DNA of 26,837 bases from Blakeslea trispora (Eukaryota > Mucoromycota > Mucoromycetes > Mucorales > Choanephoraceae), in contig JAIWNE010000224.1 of assembly GCA_025331445.1 (NCBI GenBank), forward strand, positions 1-26,837, read 5' to 3'. The notes beneath the pieces are model-generated. The model had not been told where the DNA came from. It did no database searches and saw only the letters and a program-made list of their open reading frames with translations. Shown in pieces: positions 10,940-19,996 of the stretch. A program made the translations under genes and the position numbers. The stretch's first letter is position 1; every line of letters starts with the position of its first letter.

Positions 10940-11233
10940 TTATTTTGTGAGTCTCGTTCTCAATTTTTCAATTTTCTCGTTTCCGAAAGTATTTTCCAAT
11001 TTTTTAAGCAGTGATTTTAAGTCTTGATATTTTTTGAAGAAAAAATGACAAGACATTTCAAACTCCTCAGCATTAAGGAAATCAGGTTGCTTCAAAATCT
11101 TAAGCAGAGAAAAAATCACTGCCAAAAAATTCAAAGAGCGAAATTTCTTTAAGCAGTGAAATGATAAAAGAAATGTAAATGGTAATAACTTTATGAAAAT
11201 ACATCCAATTTTAGATCTGTAAAAAGTTTTGGA
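10940..11233 (-). other. Open frame of about 98 codons without ATG start, possible exon
   Basis: Reading - from about 11233 to the stop at 10940, the frame stays open and its C-terminal half looks protein-like: LNAEEFEMSCHFFFKKYQDL, then KSLLKKLENTFGNEKIEKLR, predicted to be helical and charged. It is preceded on that strand by TTTTCTAG, which could be a splice acceptor. There is no in-frame ATG near its start and no recognised domain. It could be a chance open frame in AT-rich DNA. Confidence 0.2.
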
Positions 11234-11328
11234 AGCCTAGAAAATACATCTACATTTCTGCCAAAAAAAAAACCGCAACTTTCATAGTTAAAATCAAAAG
11301 TTGAAAAAATAAGCCCATGTTAGCCGCA

Positions 11329-11352
11329 CGTGTCCGACGTGCGTCCGACACG
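11329..11352. repeat. Imperfect 24-bp palindrome near right end
   Basis: CGTGTCCGACG and CGTCCGACACG face each other around a 2-base centre, with one C/C mismatch per arm. It is GC-rich inside very AT-rich surroundings and lies 14 bp inside the proposed right terminus of the CACTA-like element. Confidence 0.6.
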
Positions 11353-11418
11353 GGTTAGGTGTAGTGGTCACGTGATTTGATATAAGAGTGCCCAAAATGT
11401 TTGAAAAGCGAAAGAAAA

Positions 11419-11435
11419 GTGCGGGATAGCTCAGG
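11419..11435 (+). other. tRNA 5'-end fragment
   Basis: GTGCGGGATAGCTCAGG resembles the acceptor strand plus D-arm start of a tRNA (TAGCTCAG is the usual A-box beginning). The similarity stops at 11436, where the sequence at the LINE 3' end begins. No D-loop, anticodon or T arm follows. Confidence 0.45.
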
Positions 11436-11837
11436 TAAAAGATTTCTTTTTTATTACAAAACAATTAAATGGGCTACTCAATGGAGCATAATGCCAAATT
11501 GCATGAACTAATCTAAAAAATAGAGGCGAAACAGAAAGAAAAACCCCACAGAAAACGAACAAAAAGGGAAAAAAGACAAGAGGAAAGAGATGTAGAAAAG
11601 AAAAAATTACTCGAATAAAGCTTGCAATCAAAGGCATGACCAACGGCTGGGAACTTTGATAATTACTTACCACCGTGGCAGCGCAGTGAAAAGACAGAGC
11701 ATATTCTTTCATTTAAGTGAGAGAGCAGAACCAACGATCACCAGGATCGGGGATGAAGGGGATTGTGGCCAACGGGTGGCGCAAGCAATCTATGCTATGG
11801 AGCAGTTGGGAGAAGAGCATACCAATAAGGTGGAGGA

Positions 11838-14800
11838 TTAGAGGCAGCGTTTGTAGGGAGACAGTTGAGAGCGAAATCCAATGATGTGCACACCAGGAGG
11901 AGGACGGGGCAAAGCATCAAGGAGGGAGGATCGAGTTGCACGACATGTCAGAAGGTGATCACGAGAGAGGTACTGGCCAGAGGCACAAGGACACTCTTCT
12001 CGGAGGGTTGATGAATCGACCTAAACGCCAACGAACCAAAAGGCTACGTTGAACGCGAGACATGGGCAGGTAGAGGATGGGGTCAGCTTGAAGTACAAGG
12101 TCGGCAGGCACGGAGAAGGACATGTCGGTTAAAGACGGGCACTGCGTCCATTTTCTTGTTGAAGATTTCCTGCCAGTAGTCCTGGAATGAAACACGAATT
12201 CAACGTCAGAGACGGGTGGGGGCGAAGGAAGAGAGAGAAAAGAGGGTTGTGTTGTAGGCCTTTGACCAAACGAGGATAGCGGAGCGAATCGCGCAAAAGG
12301 AGAAGGAGACAATCATCAGGAAGATACTGAGATCGGAGAGCGTATTTTGTAACAAGAACATGTGGCGATGATTCATGCTGGGATACATGTGAGGTGCATA
12401 GCAACCTGGAACCATGATCACCAACGACATGCTCACAAGTCTGCTTTGAAGTTTGTCAAGCTGATCCATTTTTGGGCAGAAAAACGAGATATGGCTAGGC
12501 CATACTCAATTTTTGGACGCACAAAACAGGTGTAGAGGCGAGAGCAGAGAAGGAGAGAAAGCCATTGCGATGGACGCCGACAGAGGTAAGGAGAGCCATG
12601 GTTTTTAATAGCGGGGCAGATCGATGAGACAAAATGCTCGCACTATGTATACCAGAGGACCGGAAAGGAACACCAAGGTAGATGAACTCATCCACAAGTG
12701 GAAGAGGTTGGTTGTAGAGGGTCAGACGTGGGCCATCGTCCGTGGCGTTGATAACAGCACACTTGGAAGGACTCCACCGATACCCGAGAGAGAAGGATGA
12801 TCACCAGCAAGATCCAGCATACGCTGTACTTGCGATCGCGAACCGAAGATAGCTACATCATCTGCAAAAAGCAGACAATTAATAGCCAGAGGCTCATTTG
12901 TGCCAGGAAGACATACCGAAGTAGTATCGACCGAAGCGACAGAGCGAAGGAGAGAAGGCAGCGAGTTGATGTACACAGAGTACAGAAGAGGTGAGAGCAC
13001 AGATCCTTGAGGACACCAGTAGCAGGCGCAAAGGGAGCAGAGGTATAGTTAGCAATGAGCACCGAAACCTGTACTTCATCAAATAAATTGATGAGAGTAG
13101 CAAGAATCGGGCGAGGCAACGTAGAGGTAGAAAGAGCATCCCAGATAACACGTCTGTCGACGGTATCGTATGCAGCCTTGATGTCAAGAAACGCAACAAC
13201 AGGACGGTGCTTGTGAGAGAGAAAGTAGTCATGCATCAAGTCATGCAAGCAGAGGGCTTGATCCAGAGGACTACGTTGAGCACGAAAGCCACCTTGGGCC
13301 ACGTCAAGTTGAGGCGAGTGGTCCTCGAGACAACCAGAAATGAAAAACTCAAAGAGTTTACGCATAACAGAAGTCAGCGAGATGGTCGATAATTTGCTGG
13401 GTCAGCAGGATCATTCTTCTTGTGTATTGGAAATACACTAGCAGTGCGCCAGAGCAAAGGAGTATAACCCCATTGGCAACAAAGCTGAAAGAGAGAAGAG
13501 AGCACTGGAAAGACTACACTGGCAACGGCCTTCAGCATTTCTGCTTTCAGGTGATTGCTACCAGGAGCCTTCCTTGTAGGTAGACGGCGGATATGATCCA
13601 TGATTGCATCAACAGCGAAATTCTCCTTATCAGAGTCAGACAACGTAAACGGAGCTGAACTACTGAAAGAGGGAGTAGGTGGGGGACGAGAAGCGGAGGG
13701 GGGAGAGAGCCACTATAGACAGAGGCTAGATGATCGGCCATAACAGATACGGCTGCTTGAGGACTAAAGGACGAGGAGCAGTCACGGCGACGTTTAATAC
13801 GCGCAAGAGTAGAAATAGCTTTTTTAAAGTCTTTTTCTAAAGAATCACAAAAGTTCTTCCAAGAGAGACGTTTAGCAGCGGAGATGAGGCGGCGAAAGTG
13901 ACGATGAGCATCTTTATGTTGATTCCACCAGAAGGCTTTGTCAACACCAACAGCATGACGCCAACGACCAAAACACTGATCACGCTTTTTTGCAGCAGTT
14001 TCTATTTCTTCTGTCCAGTACTTTTTCCACCAACGACCAGGACCATTGACCTTCACACCTATCGAACCATCCAAAGCTACGTAGAAGCACTCATTAAGAG
14101 TGGCATTCAGCGCATCAATATCAGGCCGAGTCAGTGGTGGGTCAGAAACCAGGGAATCCAGAGTCAGAGACAGACCAGAGACCAAGGAAGCAAACTTACT
14201 TCTAAAGAGAGCTAAAGGTTCCAACTCACTTAGACGTGAGAGGTTCCATAGTCTTCTAGGAGCAAGAGTGCCGTCAGAGTTACCCCCAGATCCCAAAGGT
14301 GGAACATAATCAAACGACAGAGTCATTAGCCTATGGTCCGAACCTAGTGACAGATCAGTTTCTACAGTTAGACTGAGATGAGTCATATTCCATGAGGAGC
14401 TATTCGTCAGAAAAAGATCGATGATACTGCTATGTTCAGCTTCCTGCCGAAAAGTACTAAACGTAGCAACACCATATGCCAGAGAAGCATTCAATACTTC
14501 AAGTGAGCGTTGTTCACAAAGAGTTTGCAAACGAACACCACGAGGAGTAGTTCTTGAGTCGCCAGTGAGAGAGCCCATTCTTGCATTGAAATCACCACAA
14601 ATGATAGTGTCTGAATGAAGAGGGATTTGCTTGAGAGAGGATATCACCAGATCGTCAGAGATACTGGGTGGAAAATATACACAATGCACATTGACTGCAC
14701 CTATTTTCAAGGATAAAGTATATGCATTGAGGGAGGGAAGTTGAGAGATGGTATGAGGACAATGGGGGGAAATGAGAGCAGTAATTCCACCTTGGCCACG

Positions 14801-15008
14801 GTTGTTAGCACCAACTACCTTTGATCCATACAAATGGTACTGAGACCAATTGACAGGAAGATAGCCGGCTGTGAGCCAGGTTTCAGTTACAAAGAGAATA
14901 TCAGAATGAGCGGAATGGGAGAGTACATCATGGACAGTAGATTGACTAAGGCCATTTGCATTAAAGAACTTAAATAAAAGGAATGTGAGGGGGATGATGA
15001 TGACTCAT
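11838..15008 (-). pseudogene. LINE ORF2: AP endonuclease-reverse transcriptase, frameshifted
   Basis: The endonuclease frame opens at 15004 and reads FFNANGLSQSTVHDVLSHS, LFVTETWLTAGYLP and NRGQGGI. It continues with the AP endonuclease hallmarks GDFNARMG (near 14590), IIDLFLTNS and GSDHRLM (near 14340). A frameshift near 13700 leads to the reverse transcriptase: RRLPTRKAPGSN, HKKNDPADPANYRP (frameshift near 13390), AQGGFRAQRSPLDQA, FLDIKAAYDTVDR (near 13180) and LFADDVAIFGS (near 12855), the latter two carrying the catalytic Asp residues. A distal CCHC-like segment (SRDHLLTCRA near 11950) closes the protein before the stop at 11838-11840. No RNase H domain is recognised. At least five indels break the frame, so it is inactive as read. 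Target-primed reverse transcription is the family role. Confidence 0.85.
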
Positions 15009-15935
15009 TAAAGTTCCATATCAGAGCCAACGTCAGAGTCAACCTGAGGTTCAGTGCGGAAAGCAAACTGAGAGGAGGAGGGAAGAGGTCTTTGGAAGCC
15101 TAGCTTCAGCAGCAGCGACGCACATCTTGACATCATCGTCATCAATCCAGCCCCACTCCAGAAAGAGCGAGCAACAGGAGAAACAACGAGAGGACGGAGG
15201 AAAGAGAGAGTAGAGATGGACGATACGTACCAACTCGAGCATTTGTTGTTCTCTTTCATCGTCAGAGAGAGAGGAGAATTGGGATCGGCGAGGTGGGCAG
15301 GGCTTAAAGGATCGAAATCCGTAATGAGTTCGGCGCCGGCTTTCTGCATGACAGCAGTGAATTGCTCCACATATGGACATGCATAAGCACACCAAGAACA
15401 CAAGGCAGGAAAGGAAATGTCGAGAACTCGACCCAGTGTCCAAGCCAATACGGCGAAGACGAGAGCGAAACTTCAGATCGATTGATCTTTCTGGAAGCCC
15501 AAGGTAGACGTATTTAAAGCCTTGAGGACCTTTGGCCCCAGGGCTCACAAAGAAACGAGCAATAGCTGCACGCTTCTTGGTTGAAGGGCACGTACCTTCT
15601 TGGCAGGTGCAGGAGGAGGAGAGACAGCGGGCTTGGCAGCAGCAGCGGCCCAGGAAGAAGCAGAGATACCATTGGAGGCAACAGAGACTTGGGAGTCAGG
15701 TACGGTCACCTGATTGTCACTAATTGGAGAAGTCTTTCATTCTCAGTAGCTAATTTTTATTTTTTTCCTCCAGGGAAAAAATTTTTCTTGAAGAGATTCA
15801 ATATGTTTGAAGAGCCCATCATGTTGGTTGAACTTGTTGTTGCAACTGCAACACGAGATCTTGAAGTTGTTGCAAGTCAACTTGTGAGTTGCGAACAAAG
15901 GAGGTAGGTGCATGTGATTGCAATGGTGAAGTCAT
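15008..15935 (-). pseudogene. LINE ORF1, frameshifted
   Basis: ATG at 15933-15935 (context CGAGATGACT) starts MTSPLQSHAPTSFVRNSQ, followed by a Gln/Leu coiled coil (VDLQQLQDLVLQLQQQVQ). After a shift the helix continues as ESLQEKF and KLATENERLLQL. A Pro/Ala/Ser-rich linker (SSWAAAAAKPAVSPPPAPAKK near 15620) leads to KRAAIARFFVSPGAKGPQG and RLRRIGLDTG, then to a Cys-containing part (CSWCAYACPYVEQ near 15390) and SDDEREQQMLELVRIV. The frame ends in DSDVGSDMEL and TAA at 15008-15010. At least four frameshifts occur (about 15830, 15600, 15440, 15290). ORF1 proteins usually bind the element RNA. Assignment rests on position, coiled coil and linker rather than a named domain. Confidence 0.65.
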
Positions 15936-15994
15936 CTCGAAAAGTAACTTTCAAAACGACTCGACAAAAAATAGTTTTCAGCAGTAGCAAAAAG

Positions 15995-16070
15995 AGAGGC
16001 CTAGCTAGTCAATCCCGGTAGAGCGTGAGACACCTCTCAAGGTTGTGGGTTTCGACCCCCCGCGGCGTCT
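15995..16070 (+). pseudogene. tRNA-Lys-like pseudogene
   Basis: The strand AGAGGCC (15995-16001) pairs with GGCGTCT (16064-16070) at six of seven positions. TAGCTAGTC, then GGTAGAGC, is a D arm disturbed by extra bases (AATCCC). GTGAGA ... TCTCAAGGTTGTGGG matches the anticodon-stem and variable region of tRNA-Lys, but the anticodon loop is reduced to four bases (CACC), so the anticodon is lost. The T arm GTGGGTTTCGACC has an extra T. It is probably a dead tRNA gene or a tRNA-derived repeat next to the LINE 5' end. Confidence 0.6.
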
Positions 16071-16255
16071 CTCTCTTTGTTTTTTCTCTCAAATTGTTAC
16101 ATATCAGATTTATGATGAAGATCACTGTTGCATAAGACGAACGATTGTTTTTGCCAGCTGCCCGAGAAAGAGAACAAATAGTGTTAAAGGACAAAGGATA
16201 GTTTTGCAGTAACTTAAAGAGAAACAAATGGATATAACAGAGCAATCAGGCCAGC

Positions 16256-16766
16256 AAGGTTACATAAGTAGAGCGCCAGGTTTTAAGTCGTCCGACTAGA
16301 GATGTAAGTAAAATAAAGAGAAATAAAGGATATAAAAGAAGAGATGTAATAATGAATACAATGATCTTATAAGTATCAAGGGAACTAAAACAATATGTGG
16401 ATTTAGGTAGTGAATATGCCAACTACACCAAGGTAAGGTAAATAAAGAAATGTAAGTTGAGTTTATTAATAAGAGAAGATCAAAGAGTTTATATACTATT
16501 CTAAAAGAAGTCATGTTGGACTTGCAACTAATAATCTAAGCAGTCAAGTTAATGATTCATCATGTATGGATTATTAATACATGTCTAAAAGTTCTATTCA
16601 TTGATGATTGGAAAGTCAGAGAAGGATTCTAATAAAGGTTGTTGTGTAATAAGAGATCAAGAGGAGCTGTTTCAATGAGTAAAATACCAAATAGGAAATA
16701 CAGAGTTGGATTCAAAGCAGCGAAAAGAAGTCAGAAAATAATTGAGTACTAGGAGAATTCCTGTGT
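16256..16766. repeat. Unnamed interspersed repeat, copy A
   Basis: From AAGGTTA and GGTTTTAAGTCGTCCGACTA (16280-16299), through ATGTAATAATGAATACAATGA, to TTTATATACTATTCTAAAAG (about 16489-16508), this matches copy B at 16799 in order and spacing. After a segment absent from B (about 16520-16740) it resumes with GTACTAGGAGAATTCCTGTG. Non-coding. It could be remnants of an LTR or another non-coding element; the family is unknown. Confidence 0.6.
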
Positions 16767-16798
16767 CGTCAATAGATATACCAGAACAGTTAGCTACC

Positions 16799-17084
16799 AA
16801 GGTTATAAGCAATGAGCACCCGGTTTTGAGTCATCCGATTAGAGAAATAGATAAAGTAATGTATAAGATGAGATGTAATTAATGAATGCAATGACCTGTA
16901 ATAAGTTTCAAGGAAAGTAAACTATTTGGATTTTTGGATTGAGTATGTAGAACTACAAACCAAGAATTAAAGTGAATGAGAGAGAATAGTAGTTGAACTT
17001 ATTAATAAGAAAATATTACAGAGTTCATATACTATTTTAAAAGGAAGTCAGGACATACATATGTACTAGGAAATTCCTGTGTAC
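16799..17084. repeat. Unnamed interspersed repeat, copy B
   Basis: A diverged direct copy of the repeat at 16256: GGTTTTGAGTCATCCGATTA, ATGTAATTAATGAATGCAATG, AACTTATTAATAAGAAAAT, TTCATATACTATTTTAAAAG and GTACTAGGAAATTCCTGTG occur in the same order. It lacks about 220 bases present in A. A third fragment of the same start word (TTTTCAAGTCGTCCAACT) follows at about 17113-17130. Confidence 0.6.
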
Positions 17085-17130
17085 AACAAAGATAGAATGC
17101 AAACATGCGTTAGTTTTCAAGTCGTCCAAC

Positions 17131-17935
17131 TGTAACAATAATGAAAGAGAATACATTTGAATGCTTGTGCTCAAGTAATGAGAATATAACAAAGTAAAAC
17201 AATATTAAAAAAGATTTAGTGAAGCAAAATAAAGCGATAAAGGTGTGTTATTATCTTAACCAGATAGACAAGTTGAACCATAATAAGATATATCTTACTA
17301 AGATGTTTTTACCCAGTTAAGAGGAAGTTGAAGTTAGCATATTAAAAAACACACATGATTAAAAGCGTCAAAATGAAGGGAGAAATAGAAGCATTTAATC
17401 AGGATCAAATAGGTGACTGGATGTAAAAAGTTACCTGATGTAACAACGGTAACTGAAACTGCAATTACCTTTTGTAATGATTTAATCTCAATAGGAATAG
17501 GCTTTTCTTGTTTCATCTAGAGCAAAAACTTCGTACACCTATTGTTTTTACTTCTATAAGCCAATTTTTGTAGAGCAATGTTTCGTACATTTACTTTCCA
17601 TAAACCTACCTATGCAAAGCACATTTTGCCTTCTGCCCTAACATACAAAATAGATGGAATATTGTAATGAGTCAAAAGTTGGTTTAGAATCTATACAGTA
17701 CTTGTCATTGTATGTACAGCAATACGTCTATGATTTTAAGCGAAAAAAAGCTTTGTAATCATAGAACAGTTAGATGATAATATGCAGTGCTGAATCACAA
17801 ACTAAATTCAAAGCTGTCGATATATGAGCATGAGATGGAATTTCTTTAAATTTATTTTAGAGACATGGAAGCTTGTAAAATAAATGACAATGAGGTATGT
17901 CTTATAAAGAACAAGATAAAAAAAAAGTGGGCTAC
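17131..17935. other. Non-coding, no feature recognised
   Basis: AT-rich, with no open frame bearing motifs, no RNA gene and no clear repeat beyond the fragment at 17113. It separates the repeat copies from the Tc1 remnant. Confidence 0.4.
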
Positions 17936-18740
17936 TCAGTATTTAGTGTGCCCACCTTTATCATCTATCGCAGCTTGATATCTAGCTGTCATACTTTCGA
18001 TCAAAAGGGCGGCAAAATCAAGCTCGACCTGTTCTCATTCTTATAGGATAAGTGTCTTCAATTCGTCTACATTGGAGGTGGTATGCCTTTCGACTACAAG
18101 ATGCTTCTATAGCTCTCACCTCATATGCTTGATAGGATACGTATTAGAGCTTTGGATCGGTCAGTCATCAAAGCCGCTGATTTTAGGACTCTTCTTCCAC
18201 CAACAAGCATAGGCACTTGTGTAGCAAGTAGTACCATCTCCTTGGAATACCTTGGAATACAAAGCCCCTCTGATGTGTCTTATACAACTCTTCCAGAATA
18301 TCAATGTAAACATCTTGATTCATGTTACCTTCGACGATCACAAGAAAGCCAAAACATCCAGCCCAAATCATGATTGATCTGTTACATCCATTTTGTAATT
18401 TCGAAAATGTTTCTCTGGTCATACTTGGTGCCCTTCTTTCGAATAACTCGATCAGAGGAATCATTGTTCTCAACTCGAAAACGTGCCTCATCCAACCGTA
18501 TCACGCCTTTCCACTGGCCAATGTCCCAATAAACATGTCGAGGGGTCCAATTCATCCTGGGGTTTCTATAGCAGGCAGTAGAAGACTTGCAAACTGCTCA
18601 GTACGAACCCAAGCCCTTTTGTACCAGATATCTGATGATGGCCTTCCTAAAACCAACTTCAGCTCTGCTAGAGGAGATGTATATAAAACAGTTGTTGATT
18701 TGCCAAGATCTTGCATTCAAAACTCTACAGTTATGAATTC
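17936..18740 (-). pseudogene. Tc1/mariner transposase remnant
   Basis: A cut-and-paste DDE transposase remnant on the minus strand, recognisable through a series of frames: NWTPRHVYWDIGQWKGVI, then RLDEARFRVEN (first Asp, near 18490), SIMIWAGCFGFLVI and EGNMNQDVYIDIL near 18330 (the Tc1 'WG/F..G..EG..N...Y' core), FQGDGTTCYTSAY (second Asp, near 18220), PIQSSNTYPIKHM near 18130 where the family has P-D-L-N-P-I-E-H, NVDELKTLI near 18060, and the classic end KGGHTKY followed by TGA at 17936-17938. Several frameshifts and stops occur, and the third catalytic acidic residue is lost. The N-terminal helix-turn-helix is not recognisable beyond about 18740. Terminal repeats were not found. Confidence 0.75.
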
Positions 18741-18756
18741 CTCTTCAGCTACGTAA

Positions 18757-18948
18757 CCTATTGATATTAATGTTAGCCCCCCAAAAAAAGGAGCATTTCA
18801 AGGCTGTAGGAAGCGCACTTGTCCTGGAAAGTTTAACAGAAAGAACCACACCTCTGCCTTTAGCTCACATTGTGATGAATTAGAAGAATATGCAGGAGTA
18901 TGGGACAAAGAAAGAGACAACAATGAAACAAATATCTTTGAAACCTGA
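18757..18948 (+). other. Possible orphan exon, 63 codons, Cys-containing
   Basis: Open from 18757 to TGA at 18946-18948 without an ATG. It reads SPPKKGAFQGCRKRTCPGK, then KNHTSAFSSHCDELEEYAG and VWDKERDNNETNIFET. The composition is protein-like rather than AT-noise, with three Cys and a His. TGTTAG just inside the 5' end could be a splice acceptor. It lies between the Tc1 remnant and the next gene, so it may be the last exon of a gene cut by Tc1, part of the transposon, or chance. Confidence 0.2.
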
Positions 18949-19093
18949 ACAAATGTCAAATTCGCTCAGACATGTTATGCGAGTTGCCCTCTCACTACCA
19001 ACTGTGTACTGGCTTTCGCGATAATAATAATGTCATATATTTTTTATCCAATTTTTTCTCCCCCTCCTCTCAAAGCATTCTACCGACATTACA

Positions 19094-19912
19094 ATGACAC
19101 CCAAAAGATCTATTAGAAATCGCAGCTCTTTCAGTCCTGAACCAAGACAAGAGTTTGAAACAGACAGTGACACACAAGGGGCATACTATAAACCTCCTGC
19201 GTTACCAATCACACATCTTCAACCACATCAAGTTGGATTCAAGCGACATCGCACATCAATTGAGACAGAGCGTGAGGGCTATTCCCGTGCGAAATATGAG
19301 CGAGGTAAGATCGTGCTTGGTATTTGTTCGGTTTACCTGACGCTCGAGTAGAATTGTCCCGAAAGATTCCAAAAAACACAGAGTGGCAAGTAATTTCGCC
19401 TATTGCAGACGAACAGCTAAAGCAAATTCTGAATATCGTTCAAAACAAAGCAATAGTACAAGCAGCTGGATCCATAACCAACGATATAGAGATATACATC
19501 AAGGAAGACGGTATGTGCAGCCAACTGGAAGAAGAATTCATCAAATGTGCAGAAAGAAGCTTTTTCCAGGCCATTTCAGTAATCATCTCCTCAAGTCGCA
19601 TAAGCGCAACAGCACTGTAAGTAAAAAAAAAAAAAAAGAATGTGCTTTATACTTGGCTGTATTCACTAAAGGAGCTGCTGTAATAGAATGAGATGGCTAA
19701 AGAATTCAATGACATCCTGTATGCCGAGGCTAAATTAGAGTTTGAAACGACAAGGACATCAGATTATGTAGAGGAATTAACGACCACAATTACAGCAGGT
19801 CAAAGAAGAAAGCGAACGCTTGGAAGATACCGCAGTAAGTTTTCTAGCAACCAAGACCCTTCCTTTTTCTTTCTTGTTTTCTTATATGCTTGTTGTAGGC
19901 TACATTCAATGA
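19094..19912 (+). CDS. Small unrecognised protein, five exons, about 192 aa
   Basis: Exons by eye: 19094-19304, 19352-19510, 19570-19616, 19687-19834, 19899-19912. Donors are GTAAGA, GTATGT, GTAAGT, GTAAGT; acceptors are TAG, CCAG, ATAG, TAG. All phases agree, giving one uninterrupted frame ending RTLGRYRSYIQ. The model uses a 47-nt first intron, which is short. The start follows a pyrimidine-rich leader (19050-19078). Residues 1-65 are polar and basic (TPKRSIRNRSSFSPEPRQEF). The middle is helical (TEWQVISPIADEQLKQILNI). The last 60 residues are charged and helical (NEMAKEFNDILYAEAKLEF), possibly coiled coil. No domain is recognised; a small nuclear or kinetochore-type adaptor would fit the shape, but that is a guess. 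It converges with the Cid1-like gene, the stops being 85 bp apart, so their 3' UTRs probably overlap. Confidence 0.5.
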
Positions 19913-19996
19913 TGTTTGTGATGACCCAAACGACTATGTGCAAATGTTGCTTAAATACTCATCTTCACAAAGTTTTTAAGTAAATGTTTTTTTTTA

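Larger units (their letters stand above)
8398..11366. mobile_element. Putative non-autonomous CACTA-like element
   Basis: The left end (8398 onward) reads CACTACACATAAAG followed by CG-rich TCGTCGCACGCACG. The right end, read inward on the opposite strand from 11366, gives CACTACACCTAA followed by TGTCGGACGCACG. The first eight bases are identical and the CG-rich blocks are alignable, as expected of terminal inverted repeats of the CACTA superfamily. The interior is AT-rich, about 3 kb, and encodes no transposase. The flanking trinucleotides (GCT and GTC) do not match, so no target duplication is visible. It could be old, or the match could be coincidental. Confidence 0.4.
11436..15990 (-). 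mobile_element. Non-LTR retrotransposon (LINE), nearly full length
   Basis: A two-ORF LINE on the minus strand. A short 5' leader (15936-about 15990) is followed by ORF1, ORF2 with AP endonuclease and reverse transcriptase, and a 3' UTR of about 400 bases ending with an AATAAAAAAG sequence near 11450. Both ends abut tRNA-like sequence: a 5' tRNA fragment at 11419-11435 and a tRNA-Lys-like sequence at 15995-16070. No long poly(A) tail is present. Exact borders are not fixed because no clean target duplication is visible; TAGCTCAG on the left and TAGCTAG on the right is a weak candidate. Confidence 0.75.

Noticed and set aside
13898..14215. Open frames on the + strand across the LINE
   Set aside because: Antisense shadows of the endonuclease/RT frames, with no motifs of their own.
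15995..16070. Functional tRNA-Lys
   Set aside because: The anticodon loop has only four bases, the D loop carries extra bases and the T loop has an extra T, so it cannot fold or decode normally.
19383..19616. Alternative frame continuing through exon 2 of the small gene
   Set aside because: Requires reading through the GTATGT...CCAG intron; its upstream part joins no exon in phase, whereas the spliced model keeps one frame throughout.
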